From the NCBI GenBank assembly GCA_019312705.1, contig JAFDCW010000348.1:1-5650 (forward strand): a DNA stretch of 5,650 bases. Direction: 5' to 3'. Position numbers and translations under genes: made by a program. How positions within the stretch are numbered: the stretch's first letter is position 1; each line of letters opens with the position of its first letter. This document shows positions 1 through 5,308 of this stretch, in pieces. Below the pieces are notes generated by a model. That model was not told the origin of the DNA. It was given only the letters and a program-made list of their open reading frames with translations, and searched no databases. This DNA comes from Deltaproteobacteria bacterium (GTDB taxonomy: Bacteria; Myxococcota; Polyangia; Polyangiales; B10-G4).

Positions 1-1308
1 GCCGAGGGCCTGCATCTTCGTCATCTGCCCGCGGCGACCACCGAGGCTGGTGGTCACGGCGCCGACGAACTCTTCCGGGACGTCGACGACGACGAGCTCG
101 ACCGGCTCCTGCTTCACGCCGTCGACCTCTTTCACCACGACCTGGGGCATGCCCATGGCGAGCTCGAAGCCTTCCCGGCGCATGGTCTCGGCGAGGATGG
201 TCAGCATCAGCTCACCACGGCCAAGGACGTCGAACGCGTCGGGAGAGTCCGTGTCCGTCACCTTGAGGGCCAGGTTGCGCTTGGCTTCCTTGTAGAGGCG
301 CTCCCGAAGGTGGCGGGAGGTGATCCACTTGCCGCTCAGACCCGCGTAGGGGGAGGTGTTGGTGACGAAGCGCACCATGATGGTTGGCTCTTCGACGTGG
401 ATGCGGGGCAGGGGATCGGGGCGGTCCGGGCTGGCGAGGGTATCGCCGATATGAACGTCGTCGATGCCCGCGACAGCGACGATGTCACCGGCGTAGGCGC
501 TCTCGACCTTCACCCGCTCGTTGCCGACGAATCCAAAGAGCGCGCCGGTCTTCGCGTTCTTCTGCGCCTTTTCCCCGAGGTGCACGATCTGGCGGGCGGG
601 GCCGAGGCGGCCGTCGGCGATGCGTCCGATCGCGAGGCGGCCGACATATTCGTCGTGAAGCACGTTGTGCACGCGCAGGCGGAAGGGCTGCTCCGGGTCG
701 CCGGGGGGGCCCGGTACGACGCGGATGATGGCGTCCATCAGGGCCGAGAGGTCCGTCGCCTCGTCGTCGAAGTTCGCCTTGGCGATGCCATCCTTGCCGA
801 TGGCGTAGATCACGGTGAAGTCCGCCTGCTCGTCCTTGGCTTCGAGGTCGCAGAAGAGGTCGAAGACCTCGTTGAGCACCTCGTCAGCGCGGGCGTCGTG
901 GCGATCGATCTTGTTGATCACCACCAGGATCGGCATGCCGAGCTCGAGGGACTTGCTCAGCACGAAGCGCGTCTGGGGCAAGGGACCCTCGGCCGCGTCG
1001 ACGAGCAAGAGGGCGCCATCGGCCATCATCAGGGTGCGCTCGACCTCGCCGCCGAAGTCGGCGTGGCCCGGGGTGTCGATGATGTTGATCGTGACATCGC
1101 CGTACTTCACCGAGGCGTGCTTCGCGAGGATGGTGATCCCGCGCTCCCGCTCGAGGTCATTTGAGTCCATGACGCGCTCGGCCACGTCCTCGTTCGCCCG
1201 GAAAACGCCGCTCTGGTGGAGCATGGCGTCCACCAAAGTCGTCTTTCCGTGGTCGACGTGGGCGATGATCGCGATGTTGCGAATGTCGGTGCGCTTACTA
1301 CTGGTCAT
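1..1308 (-). CDS. typA: TypA/BipA translational GTPase, N-terminal 436 residues (C-terminus beyond window)
   Basis: TypA/BipA is a cytoplasmic, ribosome-binding GTPase of the EF-G family, linked to ribosome assembly and stress or low-temperature growth. Reading in from ATG at 1308, the frame is open to base 1 with no stop. Visible motifs are G1 AHVDHGKT (residues 16-23), switch I with RGIT (56-59), G3 DTPGH (78-82) and G4 NKID (132-135). A beta-barrel domain II (about 205-300) follows. Next come the TypA signatures NTSPYAGLSGK (317-327) and GRGEL...MRREGFEL (from 363), then the start of the EF-G domain-V-like region. E. coli TypA has about 607 residues, so roughly the last 170, including the TypA-specific C-terminal domain, are outside. 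The start fits the family (MTSSKRTDIRNIAI), but no Shine-Dalgarno is visible before it. The usual G5 Ser-Ala is replaced (YAIGKDG, 168-174). The gene is divergent from the lipoprotein gene. Family assignment is secure. Confidence 0.97.
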   Translation of the reverse strand, partial: MTSSKRTDIRNIAIIAHVDHGKTTLVDAMLHQSGVFRANEDVAERVMDSNDLERERGITILAKHASVKYGDVTINIIDTPGHADFGGEVERTLMMADGALLLVDAAEGPLPQTRFVLSKSLELGMPILVVINKIDRHDARADEVLNEVFDLFCDLEAKDEQADFTVIYAIGKDGIAKANFDDEATDLSALMDAIIRVVPGPPGDPEQPFRLRVHNVLHDEYVGRLAIGRIADGRLGPARQIVHLGEKAQKNAKTGALFGFVGNERVKVESAYAGDIVAVAGIDDVHIGDTLASPDRPDPLPRIHVEEPTIMVRFVTNTSPYAGLSGKWITSRHLRERLYKEAKRNLALKVTDTDSPDAFDVLGRGELMLTILAETMRREGFELAMGMPQVVVKEVDGVKQEPVELVVVDVPEEFVGAVTTSLGGRRGQMTKMQALG

Positions 1309-1362
1309 GGCGGCCGGGAGCTACCACGGGGATCTGGGTGGGGCAATGCAACCGTCCCATCT

Positions 1363-1392
1363 GGGGGGGGGGCGCGTAAGCAGACCGCCCCC
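1363..1392. repeat. 10-G tract with GC-rich inverted repeat
   Basis: A run of ten G (1363-1372) leads into GGGGGCG (1368-1374), which can pair with CGCCCCC (1386-1392) across an 11-nt loop. It lies between typA and the lipoprotein gene. On the minus strand it would fall upstream of, or in, the typA leader. There is no following T-run in either direction, so it is not a typical terminator. It may be a structural element or a chance product of GC-rich sequence. Long G homopolymers are also prone to length errors. Confidence 0.35.
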
Positions 1393-1403
1393 AGTGGCCA
1401 CTG
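1392..1403. promoter_or_regulatory. Perfect 12-bp palindrome, candidate activator/operator site
   Basis: CAGTGGCCACTG is a perfect dyad. Its centre lies about 101 nt upstream of the transcription start predicted from the -24/-12 promoter at 1473-1487. Bacterial enhancer-binding proteins typically bind upstream sites at about this distance. It could also be an operator for typA, or chance. The palindrome is seen directly; the regulatory role is inference. Confidence 0.4.
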
Positions 1404-1472
1404 CTCTCGCCACCAGGGCGCAGCGGGGGTCCACTCAACGACGAGGCGGAAGGGTTTTTGACTGTGATCCGC

Positions 1473-1487
1473 CGGCACGGCCCTTGC
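1473..1487 (+). promoter_or_regulatory. Candidate sigma-54 (-24/-12) promoter for the lipoprotein gene
   Basis: The sequence CGGCAC-N5-TTGC matches the sigma-54 consensus TGGCAC-N5-TTGC at all fixed positions except the first T. The invariant GG (1474-1475) and GC (1486-1487) have the required 12-bp spacing. It predicts a start near 1499 and a leader of about 21 nt that contains the ribosome binding site. Correct orientation, spacing and distance to the start codon make it more credible than a chance match. Sigma-54 promoters need an AAA+ enhancer-binding protein, and none is encoded in this window. A sigma-70-like TTGACT at 1458-1463 has no convincing -10 partner. Confidence 0.6.
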
Positions 1488-1506
1488 GACAGCCGTCCCC
1501 TACACC

Positions 1507-1512
1507 AAGGAG
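1507..1512 (+). promoter_or_regulatory. Ribosome binding site of the lipoprotein gene
   Basis: AAGGAG lies 7 nt before the ATG at 1520, which fixes the start. It rules out the much longer open frame that begins antisense to typA. It is the only strong Shine-Dalgarno next to a start codon in this window; typA, the kinase and the sspA-like gene lack one. Confidence 0.85.
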
Positions 1513-1519
1513 CCCTCCC

Positions 1520-2785
1520 ATGCGCCGCCACTCGTTCACTTTGACCCTAGCCGTTGCCCTCGCCCTCGTCGGATTTACTGGGTGTGCTGCCACCACCTTG
1601 GACAAGGACTCGGGAGAAGAAGAGGCCCAGCCCATCGAAGGCAAGGCGGACGGCTTCCGCAACCCGACCGAGCACGGCCAGCTTCGCCTGGGCAATACGG
1701 CCAGCCAGGCCGAGATCACCGAGGATGAGCGTTTCCATGCGTGGAACTTCTCGCTGTCGGGAGACGCCGAGGTGACCCTGACGGTCGGCTCCCGGGACCG
1801 GAACCTCGACACCGTGGCCTACCTCTATCACCGGGACGCGCCGGCCGACAACTGGGGACGCTACATCAAGCGAAACGACGACGCCGACGATACGACGCTG
1901 CAATCGGCCATCACGGGTGACTTCGGGGCGGGCGACTACCGAGTCATCGTCAAGGGCTTCAAAGACAAGCACCGGGGCTCCTTCAGCCTCGGGGGTGAGT
2001 GCGATGGCGCCGGGTGCGTTTCGTCGGTGCCGACGACGGGCATCGAGGTCCCCCAGGAGACCGAGTTCACCGAGGGCTGCGCCTCCATTCTTTGGGAGAG
2101 CCTCGACGCCTCGGTGGTGAGCGAGGACTCATTCGGAATCTCCCCCACCGCGACCTCGGGCTACGACCGTGAGGTCCTAATCGCGACCGCCCACTACGCA
2201 GACCTCTCCGACTACGCCGACTATCTCGACCCCGACGACGCTCTGGACTTCACCTTCGACGTCGAGATCACCCGCACCGAAAAGGGCACGATGGTCGAAC
2301 TGGCCGATGGAGGCGACGAGAGCACCACCGAATACGCCTTCGACGCGGACGGCAACCTCATCGCCTACTTCGTGCACAACCAGTCCCCGTGGACCGGCTT
2401 CTACTGTGGGGACGGCGGCGCCGCGGCTGAGTATCCCGACGAGGAATGCGTGATCTCCTGGATGAGCGGCGCTCCCCACGACGCCGGCACCGAAGAGACC
2501 GGCCGCGTCGCCTACGGATGGGGATCGACGGTCAATGCCCTCGCGGCGGCCGCCGTCGCTGTCTACGTCGAGTCCGAGCTCGAGGGCGTCGATGGCGCCA
2601 TCGACATCGAATTCCGCGAATGGGAGAGCTACGAAGGCTATCAGGCAGGCAGCTACTTGCTGACCGCCCGCGGAGGCGTCGCCGTGGAGTACGCCGTGGT
2701 CGAGAGATGGGACGGCCCCGTTGTGATCTTCGCGAGCAGCGAAAACGGCGACGGGCCGGAGATGATCTGCGCCGAAAGCGACTGA
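1520..2785 (+). CDS. Secreted lipoprotein: PPC-like domain plus two copies of an unrecognised Cys-bracketed domain
   Basis: The product has 421 residues and its function is unknown. Residues 1-22 form a lipoprotein signal peptide: RR, a hydrophobic core, then GFTGC with Cys22 as the likely lipidated residue. An acidic spacer follows, ending in EGKADG (40-45). Residues about 50-160 look like a pre-peptidase C-terminal (PPC-type) beta-sandwich, including NLDTVAYLY (95-103) and the typical end GAGDYRVIVKGF (136-147). A short CDGAGC loop (161-166) leads to two similar segments, Cys187-Cys296 and Cys310-Cys417. Each opens with Cys and an early Trp, has a central acidic DF/EF strand and an EYA strand, and closes with Cys. 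This suggests an old tandem duplication with one disulfide per copy. No protease or other catalytic motif is seen. The mature protein is strongly acidic. A near-consensus sigma-54 promoter and a good ribosome binding site precede it. It converges on the kinase gene. The coding call is firm; the domain reading is moderate. Confidence 0.9.
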   Translation: MRRHSFTLTLAVALALVGFTGCAATTLDKDSGEEEAQPIEGKADGFRNPTEHGQLRLGNTASQAEITEDERFHAWNFSLSGDAEVTLTVGSRDRNLDTVAYLYHRDAPADNWGRYIKRNDDADDTTLQSAITGDFGAGDYRVIVKGFKDKHRGSFSLGGECDGAGCVSSVPTTGIEVPQETEFTEGCASILWESLDASVVSEDSFGISPTATSGYDREVLIATAHYADLSDYADYLDPDDALDFTFDVEITRTEKGTMVELADGGDESTTEYAFDADGNLIAYFVHNQSPWTGFYCGDGGAAAEYPDEECVISWMSGAPHDAGTEETGRVAYGWGSTVNALAAAAVAVYVESELEGVDGAIDIEFREWESYEGYQAGSYLLTARGGVAVEYAVVERWDGPVVIFASSENGDGPEMICAESD

Positions 2786-2801
2786 ACGCCGCTCGTGCCG
2801 C

Positions 2802-4448
2802 TCAGAAAATGAGTATCAGCAGGACCGCGAGCAGGACAAAAGCCACCCCGACCCCGGCGCCGATGACCAAGAGGCGTCCGGCGTCTCCAGCCAGAGGCAC
2901 GGACGGGGGCCGCGGACGGCCACCGGGGAATACGATGGGCGGCGCCGGCGGGCTTCCGCCATCCATTGCGGCGCCATCCGGCGTCGTCGTTTCTTCGATG
3001 CCCGATCCGAAGTCACCGCCCGGAAAGCCCCCGCCTCGGGGCGTCGGGGCTGGATTCCTCAGTCCGGCCACCAAACCCCATTGCATGTCCGACGGGGGAT
3101 CGGCGACGACGGTCGACGCGTAGTCGTCGACGGAATCGTCGTCCGACTCATCATCCGGCCCGAGCTCGGGAGCGAGGGCGAGTCCCGCCCGAGCTTCGGG
3201 AAGGGCGATCTCGGACCGGGTATCGGCAACGTCCTCGTCGAGGTCGGGTTCGGGTTCGGGTTCCAAGAACTCCTGGTGCTCCTGGAGCTCCTGGGAATCT
3301 TGGGAATCTGGCGGCAGAGGCAGGGGAACGGTGGCGGCCGAGTCCGTCGACGAGGCGGACGATGCCGTGGGCCAAGCATCCCTTTGGGTGGAGCCGCGGA
3401 CGTGGCTGGTGACGCTCGGCTCGCTCACCAGATCGGCCTCGGGAAGCGGCCCGTTGGCCGCGCCCTTGCCGTCACTCAAGATGGCTTCACGCTGGCTCAG
3501 CCTGTCGGCGAAGCTCACCCGCATCCACCGCGCGACCTGCCGGGGACCCGCCGGGCGCCCGAGGGAGTAGATGAATTCCTCGAGCTCTTCGCCGAGGAGG
3601 CCGGCGCTCTCGGTGCGTGCGGAGGGGTCTCGGGCCAAGGCGCCGAGGACCGCACGCTCGAGCGCCGGCGGATAGTCCGCGATGAACGACGACGGAGCCG
3701 GGATGTCCATCTGTACGACGTTCATCACGGTCGTCGCGTGGTTGTCGGTGCGGAAGAGACGCCGGCCCGTCGTCGCCTCCCACAGGACCACCCCGAGGGC
3801 CCAGACATCCGCGCGGTAGTCGACGGGTTGGCTGCGCAGCTGCTCGGGCGCCATGTAGCTGAGCTTGCCCTTGATCTCTCCGACGTCGGTCGACGTGATG
3901 CGCCCCTTGGCCCGGGCGATTCCGAAATCGACGACCTTGGATTGCCCTTCGTAGAGCACCTGAATATTCTGCGGAGAGACGTCGCGGTGCACGACGCCGA
4001 GGGTCTGCCCATCCTGGTCGGTTAGCGCGTGGGCCGCGTGCAGCCCCATCGCCGCATCGAGGGTCACGCGCGCAGCGAACCACGGGTCCATGCCCTCCCC
4101 GTCTTTCCAGGCCCGCCGCATCGTGCTCGAGAAGGACTCGCCGTGCAGGTACTCCATCACCAGGTAGAGCACGCCGTCTTCTTCTCCGAAGTCGAGGACT
4201 GCGCAGACGTTCGGGTGGTGAATGCGGGCGGCGACCCGCGCCTCGTCAAAGAGCATGTCGGCGAAGCGCCGCTCACCGGTCAGGTGGGGATGAATGACCT
4301 TGACCGCGACCCAGCGCTCGAAGCCGTGACTGCCCTCGAGCTGGGCCAGATACACTGCCGCCATGCCGCCGGAAGCGATGCGAAATCGCAACCGGTAGCG
4401 ACCGAGACGTGAGCCCTCGAGGCTCGGCGCGTGGGCATCCCGAGCCAC
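2802..4448 (-). CDS. Eukaryote-type Ser/Thr protein kinase with acidic linker and C-terminal membrane anchor
   Basis: This is a Hanks-type kinase that phosphorylates Ser/Thr on unknown substrates. Numbered from GTG 4448 (548 residues), the kinase domain spans about 18-296. It has the glycine-rich loop IASGGMAAVY (24-33), Lys50, Glu69, HRDVSPQN (154-161), DFG (174-176) and APE (200-202), so all catalytic residues are present. A short helical tail (RWMRVSFADRLSQRE) is followed by a roughly 200-residue disordered linker rich in Pro, Ser, Glu and Asp, with DSQDSQ (381-386) and EPEPEP (396-401). Residues 526-548 are a hydrophobic helix that ends the protein. No sensor domain follows, so it should be tail-anchored with the kinase in the cytoplasm. 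GTG 4448 was chosen because homologues usually begin 10-20 residues before GRYRL. GTG 4550 is also in frame and would add 34 basic, probably non-conserved residues. Neither has a Shine-Dalgarno. Confidence 0.94.
   Translation of the reverse strand: MARDAHAPSLEGSRLGRYRLRFRIASGGMAAVYLAQLEGSHGFERWVAVKVIHPHLTGERRFADMLFDEARVAARIHHPNVCAVLDFGEEDGVLYLVMEYLHGESFSSTMRRAWKDGEGMDPWFAARVTLDAAMGLHAAHALTDQDGQTLGVVHRDVSPQNIQVLYEGQSKVVDFGIARAKGRITSTDVGEIKGKLSYMAPEQLRSQPVDYRADVWALGVVLWEATTGRRLFRTDNHATTVMNVVQMDIPAPSSFIADYPPALERAVLGALARDPSARTESAGLLGEELEEFIYSLGRPAGPRQVARWMRVSFADRLSQREAILSDGKGAANGPLPEADLVSEPSVTSHVRGSTQRDAWPTASSASSTDSAATVPLPLPPDSQDSQELQEHQEFLEPEPEPDLDEDVADTRSEIALPEARAGLALAPELGPDDESDDDSVDDYASTVVADPPSDMQWGLVAGLRNPAPTPRGGGFPGGDFGSGIEETTTPDGAAMDGGSPPAPPIVFPGGRPRPPSVPLAGDAGRLLVIGAGVGVAFVLLAVLLILIF
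3246..3305. repeat. Codon-phased minisatellite inside the kinase linker
   Basis: Three exact GGGTTC copies (3246-3263) encode EPEPEP on the minus strand. Nearby, a 9-bp unit beginning CTCCTGG is repeated from 3270 to about 3305 (three good copies and degenerate ones), encoding the Gln/Glu-rich run DSQDSQELQEHQEF. Unit lengths of 6 and 9 bp keep the reading frame, so slippage would change linker length without breaking the kinase. Confidence 0.75.
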
Positions 4449-4455
4449 AAACCCA

Positions 4456-4465
4456 ATGCTAGCAT
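4456..4465 (-). promoter_or_regulatory. Palindrome with -10-like element next to the kinase GTG
   Basis: ATGCTAGCAT is a perfect 10-bp dyad. On the minus strand its second half reads TAGCAT (4461-4456), a 4/6 match to TATAAT, ending 7 nt before GTG 4448. That spacing would place transcription initiation at the start codon, giving a leaderless mRNA and explaining the absent Shine-Dalgarno. No -35 match is seen at the usual distance. If the kinase starts at 4550, this site would lie inside the gene. Confidence 0.3.
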
Positions 4466-4520
4466 GCCCCCCCTCGCGAGCGCCCTTTCGCCGCTTTCGA
4501 GAGGGCCCCCACCAGGGAGT

Positions 4521-4556
4521 CCCCAAATGGGGTTTGCTGTGCTCGCTCACAGTGAG
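4521..4556. promoter_or_regulatory. Two small inverted repeats in the kinase/sspA-like divergent region
   Basis: CCCCA-AA-TGGGG (4521-4532) and CTCAC-A-GTGAG (4546-4556) are two perfect 5-bp-arm dyads in the 156-bp gap between the divergent starts at 4448 and 4605. They could be operator sites or chance. A weak TTGCTG (4534-4539) and TTGAAT (4558-4563) with 18-bp spacing could be a sigma-70-type promoter for the sspA-like gene. Nothing stronger is visible in the gap. Confidence 0.25.
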
Positions 4557-4604
4557 GTTGAATTCGGGTGGCGTCGTTGTCCTTCGACGCTAGACCGACG
4601 CGTC

Positions 4605-5225
4605 ATGCTGGAGGCCTTGCCGCGCGTTTTGATTCGCTCCCGCTGTTCCCTCAGCCGCAGGCTCCGGGCCTATCTCGACGAAAAGGGATTTGCCGTACGC
4701 CTCGAGTCCTTCGACCCGGTCCGCCATGGCCGGGAGCTCGGCCGGCGAAACCCGAATAACTCCGTGCCTGTTTTCGAGCAGGGCGACGGCCTCGTGCTCT
4801 GGGACTCGCGCATCATCATCGAGTACGTCGAGGACCACGCGCCTGCGCCTGCTCTCATGCCGAAGGACCCGGAGTGCCGAGCGCGCCTCCGCCTACTCTA
4901 CGACCTCAGCGACGTTGCCCTCGAGCCGCTGGTTCGCAGCTTCGCCGAGGCGTCCGGCAAGAAGCGTCGCAAGAAGGCCGACGAGATCATCGAGGCGGTG
5001 CGGTCGATCGTCCCTCACCTCTCCCACGACGGCCCCTACGCCATCGGCAAACGCTTCAGCGTCGCAGACCTCAGCGTGCCTCCGGTTCTACTCACCGCCA
5101 TCGAGGATGGCCTCGATCCGACCCGCCTTCCGATCCGAGTACGCCTCTGGCTCCAGACGGTCCTCGACCGTCCGAGCATGCGCAAGCTCTTCCCGAAGGT
5201 CCGGCTCAACGCCCGAGCCGCCTGA
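4605..5225 (+). CDS. SspA-like glutathione-S-transferase-fold protein
   Basis: The product has 206 residues and two domains. The thioredoxin-like N-terminal domain (about 7-80) ends with the core NPNNSVPVF (49-57; cis-proline Pro55) and LVLWDSRIIIEYVEDH (63-78). The latter closely resembles stringent starvation protein A (LWESRIIMEYLDE in E. coli), as does the following PALMPKDP (82-89). The helical C-terminal domain carries FSVADL (151-156), the N-cap box typical of GST folds. E. coli SspA is about 212 residues, binds RNA polymerase and changes promoter choice during starvation, without glutathione transferase activity. The usual active-site region is SRCSLSRR here (12-19), with a lone Cys14. 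A basic GKKRRKK patch (118-124) may be a nucleic-acid or protein contact. ATG 4605 fits family length; in-frame upstream starts (4431, 4527) add non-conserved residues. No sspB or rplM-rpsI neighbours are present. A generic GST is the alternative, so no symbol is given. Confidence 0.88.
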   Translation: MLEALPRVLIRSRCSLSRRLRAYLDEKGFAVRLESFDPVRHGRELGRRNPNNSVPVFEQGDGLVLWDSRIIIEYVEDHAPAPALMPKDPECRARLRLLYDLSDVALEPLVRSFAEASGKKRRKKADEIIEAVRSIVPHLSHDGPYAIGKRFSVADLSVPPVLLTAIEDGLDPTRLPIRVRLWLQTVLDRPSMRKLFPKVRLNARAA

Positions 5226-5265
5226 GCCGCCTGAGCTCAGCAATCCAGCTCGGCAATCCAGCTCG
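5215..5265. repeat. Two short tandem duplications around the sspA-like stop codon
   Basis: GAGCCGCCT occurs twice in tandem (5215-5223, 5224-5232), and the TGA stop (5223-5225) lies across the junction. The 13-bp unit GCAATCCAGCTCG is also duplicated in tandem (5240-5252, 5253-5265). Between them is the perfect palindrome CTGAGCTCAG (5231-5240). These look like slippage duplications in the convergent gap. No gene is seen here. Confidence 0.7.
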
Positions 5266-5308
5266 GGTCGACTGACGTCGCCCTGTCGCCTTCTTGCCGA
5301 GCTCAGGC
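5229..5308. terminator. Long-range inverted repeat in convergent gap, possible bidirectional terminator
   Basis: GCCTGAGCTC (5229-5238) is exactly complementary to GAGCTCAGGC (5299-5308), with about 60 nt between. The second arm contains the stop codon of the fatty acid hydroxylase gene, and the first arm starts just after the stop of the sspA-like gene. The position suits transcription termination from both sides. However, the loop is long and no T-run follows either arm, so it is not a classical intrinsic terminator. Confidence 0.3.

Noticed and set aside
701..710. Possible frameshift at a 7-G run in typA
   Set aside because: Translating across it keeps the TypA frame (VVPGPPGDPEQPF then the domain II start), so no frameshift is needed.
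310..1164. A 284-codon plus-strand open frame over typA
   Set aside because: The minus strand encodes intact TypA motifs throughout. Long antisense frames are common in GC-rich genes, and this one has no start signal or recognisable family.
1458..1486. Sigma-70 promoter based on TTGACT at 1458
   Set aside because: At 16-18 bp spacing the -10 position is GC-rich (around CCCTTG) and a poor match. The overlapping -24/-12 element fits much better.
815..1519. Extension of the lipoprotein reading frame 235 codons upstream
   Set aside because: It lies antisense to well-conserved typA and lacks any domain. The signal peptide, lipobox and AAGGAG place the real start at 1520.
2446..3123. Arg-rich 225-codon plus-strand frame spanning the lipoprotein end and the kinase end
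   Set aside because: It is an out-of-frame reading of the lipoprotein gene followed by antisense kinase. The Arg-rich composition is typical of frame-shifted GC-rich DNA.
3081..4025. A 314-codon plus-strand open frame over the kinase
   Set aside because: It is antisense to the kinase catalytic core and linker, and its residues are the complement of the conserved kinase codons.
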